A stretch of 64,000 nt of DNA, taken from NCBI GenBank assembly GCA_036937835.1, contig CM072874.1, positions 15,948,001 to 16,012,000 of the forward strand. The letters run 5' to 3'. This document shows positions 52,015-64,000 of this stretch, piece after piece. The position numbers were made by a program, and so were the translations under genes. The stretch is from Pampus argenteus (lineage: Eukaryota > Chordata > Actinopteri > Scombriformes > Stromateidae). The notes below the pieces were generated by a model, which saw only the letters and a program-made list of their open reading frames with translations, was not told the DNA's origin and searched no databases. Within the stretch, counting starts at the first letter, position 1, and the number at the start of each line of letters is the position of its first letter.

Positions 52015-55000
52015 TCAGCTGGAGGCTGTGGCGATGGCCTTCTTAAGCTGCTGGCTGCGGATCTCGCGAGTGCGGGCCTCCAGGAGCAGGTCGTGGCAGA
52101 TGTTGCAGACCAACACCGGGTCATACAGCTGCTGGTCTGGGATGGGCAGCTTCAGATGACAACAGTCTTTACAGAACACATTGCCACAGTTCCTGAAGGT
52201 GGACAGCACACAGTAAGATATTTTATTAATACAAGAAAGCAACATATAAGTGGATCTATCCTGGATCTTAATATTATTAGCAGACATAAAGAACAACAAC
52301 CTGGAGCAAAAGATAGATATTCATGCACTGCTTTATACAGTAGGATGATAAATACTTCTTGTAAACATCACTGTGAAGAGTTGAATGTATAGTATCAAGT
52401 ATAGATATATTTCAATAACTGAGAAGCCAATGACTGATGAGCCGTAGACCATGTTTAGCTTTATACTTCACTGATGACACAGTCTCAATGAGGAACTGGA
52501 CTTCTGCATGTGTAGTGGATATGAATGTCTTTCCAACTTGGAGCACCTATCTCAGTATTTCAGTGGAGAATATAAAAAGCTAACTAAGGGCCTTTGATGC
52601 TGAAAGGCTTGATTTACTGCCTAGAAAATACAAAGCAGAGCGTGTCTTTGAACTGCAAACTGCCTCATTGGCAGAATCGTATCGAGAAAGAGGGTCAAAC
52701 ATAAACCAACGGCAACGTTCACATCACAAAGAAACATTTCAAACCCAGTGAAAGAGGAGAAAGCTGATAACAGAGTTGTTTCTCTACTATCTTTTTCCAT
52801 TTGTTAAGAAATGTGATGTGATTTTCCTTTCGTGTTTGTGAATGTAAGAAAACCACAGTGAAGCCCTACCTGCAGTGGTGACGTCTCTTGGCTATCCAGA
52901 ACTCACAGTCACAGTTGAAACAATGGGACGCCATGTGGTCGGGCACCCACCTTGTGACCTGCACACACACACACACACACACGGGTAAATTAGAGGTGCT
53001 CTGAGCCATACAGGTGAAGGAGAGGAGACAGAAGCTAAATTAGGCGATGTAGCTCTGAAGGACGCTGACCTCTGTGTCCTTTTGATCCACTCGATCCCAG
53101 CTGCCCTCAGACAGACGGTCCTCACTGTGTGTCGACAGAGAGTCCTCCTCGTTGCTGTTGTCTGACTCCCGCAGACACGTCTGAAAACACATAGAAAAGG
53201 GTGAGATGAGAAAACAGAAGGGCGCAAGAGAAGAGGACACTTCCTGAAGACATTTAAAAGTAAATATTCGCGAACACAGCAGACAGCATACCATGACAGC
53301 TACTCACAATGTCATCCTCGTAGTCGACGTCTGGCTCCGAGGGAGGGGTGCTGTACTGTTTACTCTCCAGCCTCATCTGCAGCTGTCGCACCTGCTGCCG
53401 CAGCACCTCCACCTCCTGCTTGTAGCCCGCCTCGATCTGCCGCAGTCTTTGCTGAACGGCGTCCATTGGTACCGGCAGCCCATCATCATCGAGGTAAGCT
53501 GGGGCCTGGTGAGGGGGAGGGGAGGTGGAAGCGGAGGGTGAGGAGTACGACACTGGTAGAAGCTGGTGGCCTGCTGGGGAGTAGCTGTTGAGGGCAGCCA
53601 TAGCAGGCCCACTCAGGCCGCTGTAGCCTGCACTCCTGGTAGCAGACAGCCACCCAAACTGCAGAGGGCTGCTGGGACAACAAAGAGCCTCCCTGCGGCA
53701 GCACTGGGACCCGTTGGCGATGACGAAGCCCTGTGAGCGGAGCAGTTTGCTGGCAAGACGCCGGCTCTGGTAAGCATTAGCCTGGAGGGCCCGGCTGACG
53801 CCAGAGTGACAGGCGGACTGGACCAAACCCTGGACACTCTCCCAGTGGGAGCCAAACAGGGACAGGTCAGACAGCTGGCTCTGGGAGATCAGCTGACGAG
53901 CTGCTACCTGGGTGAAGTCTACAGGAGCTGCTGCAACCGCTAACGCACGCTCTTTTCCTTTCACTACATCAGTCCTCACGTCCTCTTTCTCCTTCAGGGG
54001 CTGAACTTGTGGCTGCTCCTCGTCATTCACATGATTCTGGGGAAAATCCTTGTTCTCTGTGGGAAGGAGGGCGGGGGAAGACTCTCCATCTATGAGAGTC
54101 TCTGTGGAGTCCTCCATAGGAAGCAGCGAGGATAGCTGCTTCAGAGCTAGCAGGTCAGCAGATTCTGGCAAGCCGTTTGTTTGGCTGTCAATGTGGCCAT
54201 TAAGCAGCGAGGTGGGTGTGGTGGCTGCAGGTTGTGTGCCGTTGCAGGGGAGAGGTAAGCACGGCTCTGATTTATGAGAGGGTGATGTGGTGATCTCAGC
54301 AGTCCTACAGGGGCTCTCAGCCTCCAGAGGAGCAGGCGGAAGTGGAGGGTTGGTGATCTGAGGCCAAGCTTGTTGGACGACAGGAGCGGGGAAGGGAGTG
54401 TGAGTGAGTGCGACGTCCTGACTGAGAGGGACAGGGGGAAGGGGCAAAGAGGGCAGGGGCTGAGAGGTGAGACAGGGCTCCTCTAGCGTGTTTTCACAGC
54501 TCTCTTCACCTGGGCCACCCTCTGGAGTTTTGGCAGGACTCCGATGTAGAGGTTCCCCATCGCTGATGTGTGGTTCAGTATCAGGTATGACCTCATCAGA
54601 GCTGTCCGCAAAGGGCCCTTCTGTGGTGGGTGAGGTCTCCAAGGCAGAGCGACCTTCCTGGCAGTGCTTGTTGAGATTGGGGTCGCTGGAGGTGCGTGTC
54701 AGAGGCACCCCGTTCTCAAAAGCTGACAGCAGGTTGTCCATGGAGCGGGTCTTGGAAAGTCTGGAAATCAGAAATACATTTATTTATTCCACATGTGCAG
54801 AAATAGCAATGATACAATTCTTGGTTTAGGGCTCTAGAGGGCGGTCTGGCTCTCTGTAACCTAAAAAGCATTTTGAATTGATGTATATCTGTACAGTAAG
54901 TATAGATTTTAATTTGCACCAAACAAAAACACACCTGTCCAGAGAACGGGAGGTGAGTTCGTCTCCTGTGACACTCAGAGGGAGGTAGAGCTCCATAGAA

Positions 55001-58000
55001 TCGTCCACAGCGGTACAGGGGGAGGAGGTGGGCAGGTAGACAGCTGTCCACAGATGTAACGCCCGTGTGTGGCAGACTGGCTGCAGCACCTGGCAGACCA
55101 ACAGTGCCAAGGACATTTTCAGAAGGTCAATATACAATAATGAATAAATGATGGTGTCTACTATTCAGCAGGAGGTAACTTCCAGCTGTTACTGTATTTG
55201 GCAAGTCAATCGCAAAAGTGCGAGTAACACTGTAAAAACTGGTACGTACCATATCATGACTGGGGATGTAGAGGAAGTTCTGGAAGTTCGTGTTTCCTGT
55301 GCGAAGCAGGGACCAGACGGAGCATGTGAGTTTGTAGATGTTCCTCGCTTCCCTCTCGCGTGCGTTGTTACACAGAAATGTGCCGTAAAGACACGAGTAC
55401 GTATGCTGCACCAACTTGACCTGGATCACGAAGAAGACGTGATATGAGTCAGGCCTTTTGCAATGATGATTTATGGTTTCATGTGGTTTCATGCCTGGCT
55501 AAATCTCTCACACCTTTGAGGGTTATTGATAAAGTAGTCACAGGAAAATGAAAAGTGAAAGTGAAAGCTTTGTGTAAGAAACATCCACCCACCAGGAAGG
55601 CCTCGTTGAACTCAAACAGACAGGGGAACTGTTTGAGCAGCTGGTGAACACAGTCCAGCCACTGCAGGAAGACCGGACACTGCTCGCTCACGTCGTCAGC
55701 GTTTTCCTGGTGGCCGCAGCGGTCTCCGAATTTATGACCGTAGTCCAGCCACTCGGTCTCTACAAGCAGCTGGAAACCCTGTGGACCACACAGTAGTCAG
55801 CACTTGAGGTAACAATATCATAACAACACAAAAAGTATTTTTTATAACAATGTGTTCACATGTAATCCACGTAAAACGACTCATCTTACGTCGCCATATT
55901 TCATTATCCTAATCATTACTGCATCTCTCCACTGTGATCTGTAGGCAAAGCAATCGTACAGACTCTCACCTCTAATGTTCTGTAGTAGGGGTCCAGCAGG
56001 ATCTTAGCGAGGGCTACAATCTGGGGTGTGCGGTCCCACCCGTCCGAACAGTGTACAAGGACAGGACGGCCTTCCCTCTCCACCGCTGAGCACACCAGAG
56101 TGGCTGCCTTCAGCATGACAGACAGGTGCTGCAGCCAGCGGGTGCTCTCGAGAGCTGAAAGCCAGCTGCAAACAGGAGAAGGCAGCAGATTAGATCACCT
56201 TTAGAGATTAAATAGATACAGATATATAGAACCTGTCCTATGCTGATGAAGTGATGAGGAGCTGTGATATTTCATACATACACTCAGGTTAACTTGAAGC
56301 TGACAGTATCAGGAGCCTCTGACCTACATCTCTCCTGGCCTCCCTGAGTCATTACACAACCTCCATCGGAATAACAAAAAGCCCTAAAACAACATGATGT
56401 GACGTCACTAGCCGCTGGGTCAACATACGTGCTGTACATACAGCCACACATGTAATGAGACACATGAACAGAGATGTAAACACGCAAAACAGCTGGTCCA
56501 TTGAAAACACACACGTCAACAGCGGAACAAGTGGAAGCACATGACACACGTATCCACTGTCTGTGTGTACAGACGGACAGCTGGCCAGCTCGGCAGGAAT
56601 GAAGACTGGACTGTGGCAGCGTTCCCATCTCTGTGTGGTGTTGCCTTACTGTGAGGTGAAGCCATTAAAACTGGGGGAGAGAGACTCAGAGCCGCTCAGC
56701 GAGAAAGGTCAAACAGATCGACTTACTTTCCTGGATCCGGGATCTGACTGCAGACGGTCCTCAGGGCCTGGAAGCTGTTCCGGATGGCGTGGATGTTGGC
56801 CATTCCCATAAACATCACCTCACAGTTGGGGTAATACTCTAAATACAAACAAACAAACAAACAAACAACTGTTATGAAGGTCATAAGTCATATACATTAT
56901 GACTTATGTAGGATACAGCAGCATTGTGTGTTCAGATGATGGTATTCTCTCATTCAGAATGTTTAGCATTTGCATCTTTACATAAAGCAGTGCTCTCTTA
57001 AACAGACGCGTGACAACACAACATCTTGATATTCTTAATTTCTGTGCTCTGCTTCATTTTCGTTGAAAAGATTTAGAATATTTGTAGATGCCACAGTTAA
57101 TGGAAAAACTACAGTTGTATTCTCTACACAGCTATCAAAGCAGAACCTGGTGACAATGAAACTTTAAAGCTTTTTTTTTTTGGCCAGAGTCAGAGAAACA
57201 AGCTGAAAACCCGGCACTGACATATATTCCCTAATAAACACAGCAAACAATTGTCTTATTTTTCACATCCAGCAGACATGAGACGCATTAGCTTCATTTG
57301 GAGTTGTGTTCCAGACAAACGGGAGTCAAATATTACCTCTGCTTTTAGCTTTGTTTTAGTCTCCATTAACTCATGAGATAAATATTTGGGTCTTTAAAAG
57401 CGACGTGTCAGACAAAGTTGGCAACCAGCTGTCAGTCTGCCATTTGATCTACGCAGAAAGTGTAAAACGTACAGCTGCTTGTTGAACCTGGAAACGTGGT
57501 GAATGAGCTAAACACACTAACCTTCACATTCGCAGCCTCCGCCCTTGGCTCGGTTAGCCACTGCAGCAGTGTACGAGCGAGCATCCAGTATCAGCAGCTT
57601 CTGTGGCACAGTGTTGTCATCGCAGCCAGAGCCGCCCATCAGAGAGGAGTCTAGAGATACAGACAGCAGGACAGAGACATTTATATATATATTTTTTATG
57701 AGGAGACAGTGTTGTGTGAATTGAACTGTTGGGGAGAAGAAGAGATTGAGAAAAAGAGAAGGAGGGAATCAGGAGAGTGCACATGATTAACAGAGACTGA
57801 CTGGTTTGTAACCTCCTGAAAATCAATATCTCATCCTGAAGACACAACCACAGTGTTGCTACTGGTAACGATCACAAGTTAAGAGACCAGCGTTCAAGGA
57901 CAGGTAATTACTTCAAGACTGAAACTGAACTACTTCTTTCTGCTCTCGGTCCCGCTGCCACTCACTTTCTGGCCTGCTGTCGTTCACCCGGTAATGGTGT

Positions 58001-61000
58001 ACTGATCGATGCCCCTTTCATATCTGCATTTTACTTGTATTGTGACATATTGACAGCTCTTGCACATGTCCTTAGGGCCTCGTAATTCTGAATATGATGC
58101 AGTCACATTAATGGATACTACACGCCCGTCTTCCTAAATGAGAGCAACTAAACAATACAGGAAATAAGGCAAAATGTGTTTTAATAGTACTAAATCCTCC
58201 ATAAATTATTGGAAATGCATTTGCTGAACAGGCCCAATGTATGCAGTCATATCTTTAAATGGAATATTGCTGGATTAATTGCTTAATTAGCCATTTAAAT
58301 AACAGACATCATCTGGCCTAAGTTTGTTTGCACTTTTGAGCGCTCTAACAGTGCATGGATAAGTCTGTATACATTTAAAAACAGCTTTACCAAAATCACT
58401 ATCAGAGGAGTCGGGAGCTTCCCCGCGTTGTCGACAGGCTGGTGCACCACAGGTACCCTTGGCTCCTGTGTCCATCTGACAGGCCTTGGCTATGGACGCC
58501 ACCAGGTACTCATCATCTGTATTCCTCCAGCCCCACCAGCTGATCTCAGGCTGGCTGCAGCGGGCGATCACAACCCCGTTCTTCTGGTGTCTGGAACACA
58601 ACATCTGCAGTTATTAATCAACTCTAAATACGTTAAAAAAGGTAAATGCTCTTGTGCAAATTGGAGAAAACATGTGATACTGTGTATATGCATGTGTGTC
58701 AGTGAAACCCACCTGTAGACCACCACAGGGATCCTCTTCCAGGATCTGAAGGAGGCTACACTCTCCAGCTCCTTGTCAGTGATCCATATTGGAACCAGAA
58801 GCTTCTGTGGGTAGCTGGAGCACAGCCTGTCAACAGGAAGGACACGAGATATACATACATTTAGCATAGATAAATACAGTTTATACTACTGTATTATACA
58901 GCCAGTGCAATGGAGCGCTTTGCTCTTTAAATTAAAGTCCTTAATTTTAGTTTTTAAATAAAAAAAACAAAACAAGATAATGTAGTGCTTTGAGCTGCAG
59001 CAAACACACATTCTTACAAATACACAAGTGTTCTTGTTTTCAGGGTCACTAATGCATCAAGAGCTCTGAGCTTTGGAAGAGAACAGACCGCTACTGCCTC
59101 CTCCTCCTCTCCTGCGATACTGTCTTCAATTTCTAGTCGCCTACTGTCTAAAGAGAGAGGATGGAAACATTGTGTGTGTGTGTGTGAGAGAGAAAGTGAA
59201 ATACTGTGCTGAGTCATGGGCCTCAGCAGGCTGTAGCTTGTTTAATTAGCCAGTTGTCCTGTGTGTCTGTCTCCCTCAGCAGGATGCACTCTTGCGGGCC
59301 CTTGAACAGACAGATCTTTTTTTTCCCCCCTTTTCATAGCATTTATTTGCGCAGACAGCAAAGGAGACACAGGTATCAGATACACAGATACACACGCAGA
59401 CACACAGTGCATTATTTCTGCTGGAGTCATGCTAGTCAAGCTAGAGTCAGATGAGGTAAAGGAACACAAATATACACACTCACCCGTGTGTACCTGTATT
59501 GTTAAGGATGTTTAAAGGAATACACCAATAAAATTTTCTCTCTTTGAGCATTAAATACTTTGCTCCTGTAAGGGTGAAAGATGACAAAACACTCCAGCAG
59601 CACATTTCACACCTCTGCTGTCGGTCTGTTTGTTCTGCTTTACCAATAAACCAGTAAGTAAGCTACTTAGGGCAGAGCTTCAGCGCTATGAGAAGGTGAC
59701 AGCGTGACACAGAGGTAATATTTTTAGTGATTTATTGGCAAAGCAAGGATTGTTTGGAACATACTCTAGATATTGATCAACAGTGGAGAAGTGGCTTATG
59801 CTGCTGTCCTCATCAAGCATCCTACAAGCTCCTGAGTAATGCAATGCTTTCTAAACAATCATCACGACTCTTAATAGTCATAGTACTGTGCAGTATCACC
59901 CACGACAGAGGTGCCACGCTATTTATGGTTAAATATCTGTGACGTACTTGTAGTTGCAGTTTATGTCTGACACTCTCCAGATGTTCTGTGTGTCGAAGCC
60001 CATCCTCTTGACCTCTATTTCCATTCTCTGACGCACATGATCACCTGCAGACAGATTTATATATTTTAACAAAACAGACAAATCTTAGAGGCCTAATTGT
60101 TCTCTAACTTCCGTCTTGTTTGTCGCGTGTACGGACCTGGGCGACAGAGGTGAACGTGCTGGTTCTCGTCGTCAGCACAGCCTCCCAGACACCACGCGTG
60201 ATAGGCCAGGGCGAACAGATCCTCCAGCCGGGATGGGTGAGCTATGGCCCGGGTCAGACGTTTGACCCACTCCTGGCACTGCTTGAACGTTGCAAAGTGG
60301 CATCTGCGGAGTAAAGGGGTAATGATATAGCTGCTTAATGATGAGGAACCGAGATGCCGTCGGCACATCTGCTGGTGAAAATGTGAAGGTTCTACTGGTT
60401 ACAGATGTTTGTGAACAGATGAGAATTTCAGACGGCTGCGAAATAAAAGCAGACGTTGGTCTTTTTTTCCTTGATTTTTTTTTTTTACACAAGTGAAAAC
60501 ATTCTTAGTGGTAGTTATACATTTATCATCTGTCTGACCATGTAACGATCCCAAATTAAACATTGCCAATTGCCACAGTTAACAACAGTTCCAAATCAAC
60601 AAACGCTACAGAGCAAAGAAAAGTCCAAAGTCCAGCCTGCAATCATCCTTATTTTAGTCAGCTTTTAATAAAGATCAGAACTATAGCGGTATTAACTGGA
60701 CAAGACATGTGTCATTATGTTGAGGATTATCAAGATAAATTATGGAAATATGCTTTTATGCAACTACAGAATCATAATGGCTCTTTCTAGATATTCAGCA
60801 TCATAATTATTTGCTGCACGTTTTATTGTCATCTCACAAAATATATAAAACAAGTTGTACGGCTGCAATTTATGATTGTTTTTATTGTTATTTTTACAGA
60901 TTACATATTATATGTTTTGTTCATAAAATTGGCAGACAGCATTAGTTCAGTTTGACCAAAAGCACAATTTGCAAAGATATCCAATAGAAAACAGTAGCAA

Positions 61001-63348
61001 AGCCTCACGTTAACAAAAATTGTTAATCACATTTCAATTGCCTGACTAATCAATTAACCTACCAATCATTTCTACTGCACATACGAAGAAATTAACTTAA
61101 AATAGCTGGATATGAAGCCTGTAGACAGCTAACACAAAAGGCATAAAACTATAAAGTAGAAACAAAATAATATCTAAAATATATACAATTTGGTGCTTAC
61201 TTATCTTTCCAAACTTATCAAACAATCAAAACACTGCATTTCTACTCTATAACTCGCTCCACACAGGAGGAGATAAACCTGTTGAACCGCGAGAGGTCAC
61301 AAGACATGAGCTCCATAATCCCAAATGTCATTAAGTAATTCAGCAGGATGAGGCTGAACGCCACTGGTATTGTGTTAATGTCACAAACCAGACAGCATTA
61401 CTGCATTTACTGCATTAGGTTTAACATCATGTCTCTTTTTACCTGACAACTTTGGAGTCTTTGCAGATGATGTGCAGCTGGAACATATCTCTGCTCTCCA
61501 CGCTCTCTATCAGCCTGAGAGGCACCTGTAGGGGGAGACAGAGAGTGTGTGTGTACAATCAGCCTGATGACTCGCTGTCAGAGCAGACGGCACATCTGCA
61601 TAGAGGCTGCCACCCTTTGGTCTAGTTCAGACAGCTTCCACCTTGTTAACTTTGCCCATAGACTTCTGTTATTATACAAACAGTTGAAAACGTGGCTTTG
61701 CCCATTTTGTTTTCTTAGCTTTGGAGTAATATTGTGTGTGGACTGAGGTGTTACTGAAGACGCTGCCAAGATTTACACAATCACCCACTTAAAGTCATAT
61801 TTAGACCAACCTTTAAGCAACAGCACTTTGTGCACCTTTTATGAATGAGAAAATACCTATTTCATGTCTTTTTTTTTGGGATTAATAAAGTATATCTATC
61901 TATCTATTATGGCATCTCAGCCAACATACTGCAATCACTGAGCAAGGCGCTTTCACTGAAAACTATAATAAGCCCAAACTGTTAGTACTCAGTTGGATGT
62001 AAAGTACAATTTTTCTCATCACACTGTGATCGAATAGAGTGAAGAGCTAAACTACTAAAGCTGTCTAGACTGTGGCAGAGGATGGAGTTTTATCATTGTG
62101 GTACTCACAGATATCTCATTGTCCACACCTGGGTAGGTCTAAAACACAGTGACACCATGGAGTACACACAGAGAGAAAGAGGGAGGGAGCGAGGGAAGAC
62201 ACAAGACAGGAGGAAATGGAAAAAAAAACAAGCAAACTATTAAACAAAAAAAAATTCAGGAGACAAAAAGGAAATGAAGAGTTAAAAAAGGAAAGAGAAC
62301 ATCAAAGAGGTTGAGAAATGAAAGATAAACCGAGGGGATCACGCAGTGTGCTACTTGCAACACATGACCAGACCAAATTGAAATCATGGAGGGAGAGAGA
62401 GAGAGAGACAAACATGGATGGGAGCAAAGGGCAAGAAAACAGCTTTAGAGGTATGGGGAAGAGTTGTGAAGGGGGAGTCGTGGTTTGTTGGCATCCATAC
62501 AGAATTCATCTATGCTGTTGGGGTCAAGGTGAGACTCTGCCCAGTAGGAGGTCAGAGGTCAGTACGATGGAGACTGTTAGCTGCTGATATTTGGTCTCTG
62601 ACTCTCCTCTACTAAACCAAGTCAAGGTGAACATCCTAGTAATCCGCCTCTCTCTTTCTTCCTAAATCCATGTCATCTTTTCCAGGAGCAGAACCCTTCT
62701 GGAAAAGATGACAGGGATTTGGGAAGAAGGCAGGAATTTTCACTGCCAGTGAACACAAACAATTGGCCTGTTTGTGTTTGAGCGATGCCTGACGTCAGCA
62801 GGAGCTGGTTGGTGGACATCAGTGCCAGCGGGAGCCGGGCCCTCGGAGCCTAGATGTCGCATTAAACCTCCCCTGCGTGAACATCAGAGGGTCTGCAACT
62901 CCTGCGGCACAGTCCTGGTACAAACAACCTCAACTACGAACAGCACAACAGCCAACTACGCTCGCTAAAACACTTTATGGGTGCCTCATGTAAACTACTT
63001 GTAGGTTTATTTGCCTCATTAGCACAATTGTGCGTTCATACAAATGTATACGGGGAAAAGGGAAAGGCCTATGTGTGTCCAATCTAAACACTATAGGCTC
63101 CGCTCTGCTGCTATTGGCTGCTGTAGTGGTGTGGCACAGCAGTGCACAGTCTCTCTTGCCATTTGGACTGAAGTGAAATTCTACTTTTGTGGTTTTTGTG
63201 TGTATATGTGTGTGTATAGACTGTGACTTACATTGATGACAGAGTCCTTGAACTTGATGTGAAGCCTGTAGTTAGATATGGCAATGATGGCTTCATCGGC
63301 ACGGCCAAGATATTCCACCCCTTCCCCCTGAAGAACTGGGAATGGCAC
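52015..63348 (-). CDS. mtmr4: Myotubularin-related protein 4, FYVE-domain PI3P phosphatase (5' end outside window)
   Basis: Endosomal phosphatase acting on PI(3)P and PI(3,5)P2. Exons in order: 63348-63232, 61525-61443, 60303-60137, 60044-59948, 58826-58713, 58590-58391, 57650-57522, 56838-56727, 56165-55970, 55778-55593, 55420-55250, 55089-54935, 54760-53308, 53180-53070, 52958-52870, 52192-52015 (TGA 52017-52015). All junctions are GT-AG and in phase, giving 1185 codons; human MTMR4 is 1195 aa, so about 30 N-terminal residues lie to the right. It has a PH-GRAM start (VPFPVLQGEGVEYLG), then the phosphatase domain with HCSDGWDRT (CX5R) intact, then a large 1453-bp linker exon ending in a coiled coil (QQRLRQIEAGYKQEVEVLRQ). 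The C-terminal FYVE domain has WVPD, RRHHCR and the zinc cysteines. The C-terminus QQLKKAIATASS is nearly that of human MTMR4, which separates it from MTMR3. Confidence 0.95.
61868..61908 (+). repeat. Probable LINE 3' tail with (TATC)n
   Basis: TTTTTGGGATTAATAAAGTAT followed by a few ATCT units is the usual 3' end of a fish non-LTR element. Only the tail is seen, inside an mtmr4 intron. Confidence 0.5.
62109..62138 (-). other. mtmr4: Candidate 30-nt microexon of mtmr4
   Basis: On the mtmr4 strand, TGTTTTAG is followed by 30 bases encoding TYPGVDNEIS and then by a strong donor, GTGAGT. Both flanking exons (63232 and 61525) end and start in phase 0, so this 10-residue insert keeps the frame between VIN and VPLRL within the GRAM domain. 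The insert is absent from the human sequence as I recall it. It may be an alternative exon or a chance match; no transcript evidence is available. Confidence 0.35.
62654..62730. ncRNA. Pre-miRNA-like hairpin in an mtmr4 intron
   Basis: The arm 62658-62685 (CTTCCTAAATCC...TTTTCCAG) is the reverse complement of 62699-62726 except for two positions, giving a 28-bp stem with a 13-base loop; weaker pairing extends it by about four more. Size and shape fit a miRNA precursor. The arms match no miRNA I can recall. A short palindromic MITE is the main alternative. Transcription by the mtmr4 promoter would place it in an intron. Confidence 0.35.
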
Positions 63349-64000
63349 CTGTGAGCACACAAAACAAAACCACCAAGATTGTTGAGTAGAAGCAGCAAAA
63401 AAACACAACACACAAGCTGCTTACTGCCAGGCTTTATTATGTCTACTGGAAGTATAATCATAGCATCCACATTTCTATTTTTAAACCTGCGCTCTCTCTC
63501 TGTTTTTCAAGCTCTTTCTAATTTGTAATAATCTTGATGCAAAGCTTTTACGTTATTGCAAGTTTTCCTTAGGGGAAATGTGTATGTGTGTGTATCAAAT
63601 TTCGTAGCACACCATTCAATAATTTTCCAGACATTTCACTCAAAACTACAGATGAAAACCTCATGGTGGCGCTAGAGAAAAGACCAGGGGATCGCTAAAG
63701 TCATTGGGATTCATCCTCTGGGAATCACGAGTGTCTGTGCAAACATTTTGTGCCATCCCTAGTAGGTGTTGAGATACATCGCTGGATAAAAAAAAAAAAA
63801 AGGTTTAAAAATCTGATTCTCTGGGATGGATAGATAGGATAGATATATAGGAGTAAAGAACATTTTCAAATATTCAACCCTAATTATAACCAACAGGTAG
63901 ACTTCAGGCTTGCAACATTTTATGAATCGATCTTGCCCAACAGAAGCTAAACTCGTAACACTGAGGACCGGGTGGCACAACATTACAGATATGAGAAAGG
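63349..64000. other. mtmr4 intron and interspersed repeat
   Basis: No exon is seen to the right of 63348; the mtmr4 first coding exon must lie outside the window. About 63590-63780 carries motifs of a common fish repeat: ACTCAAAACTACAGATG, CTCATGGTGGCGCTAGAG, AGGGGATCGCTAAAGTCATT and GGATTCATCCTCTGGG, then GTTGAGATA. Family name not assigned. Confidence 0.55.

Noticed and set aside
1..64000. CRISPR arrays, operons or prokaryotic elements
   Set aside because: Regular repeats here are microsatellites or coding repeats without unique spacers, and the genes are intron-bearing vertebrate genes.

Overview
This window is vertebrate nuclear DNA, almost certainly from a ray-finned (teleost, probably percomorph) fish. 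Short exons have GT-AG introns, long AT-rich non-coding stretches separate the genes, dinucleotide microsatellites are abundant, and several interspersed repeat families typical of fish genomes are present. I rebuilt four protein-coding genes by joining exons by eye. Three have clear vertebrate orthologues and one is not recognised.

Layout. 1-4380 is non-coding and may be the long 3' untranslated region of a plus-strand gene lying to the left (vkorc1l1 would fit mammalian gene order, but no coding sequence is visible). 5059-13029 (minus) is a complete 12-exon gusb, lysosomal beta-glucuronidase, 647 aa, with both catalytic glutamates and a perfect CLEAR (TFEB/TFE3) box just upstream of the start codon. 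14419-16593 (plus) is a two-exon gene for a 398-aa acidic, repeat-rich, probably nuclear protein that I do not recognise; it is the best candidate for something undescribed. Decayed sequence resembling part of it lies just downstream. About 17900-38250 is a roughly 20-kb stretch without a supportable gene, with microsatellites and interspersed repeats. 39897-46625 (minus) is a complete 8-exon membrane-type carbonic anhydrase of the CA4 family, 307 aa, with a TATA box. Its first intron holds a complete hAT/Tol2-like non-autonomous transposon with intact target-site duplications, and a CpG-rich promoter-like segment with a possible small plus-strand gene. 52015-63348 (minus) is mtmr4, a FYVE-domain myotubularin phosphatase. 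Sixteen coding exons are present and only the first coding exon(s) lie beyond the right edge. Its 3' UTR appears to contain a TA-flanked inverted-repeat MITE and a 29-base C run (G run in the mRNA), and its introns hold a candidate 30-nt microexon and a pre-miRNA-like hairpin.

The genes are not an operon and show no obvious joint function: gusb acts in the lysosome, CA4 on the outer cell surface and MTMR4 on endosomes. gusb and the unknown gene are divergently arranged across about 1.4 kb; ca4 and mtmr4 are in tandem. The linkage is of note because human GUSB and the human CA4/MTMR4 genes are on different chromosomes. All exon boundaries come from visual splice-site reading and reading-frame continuity; no alignment or transcript evidence was available.
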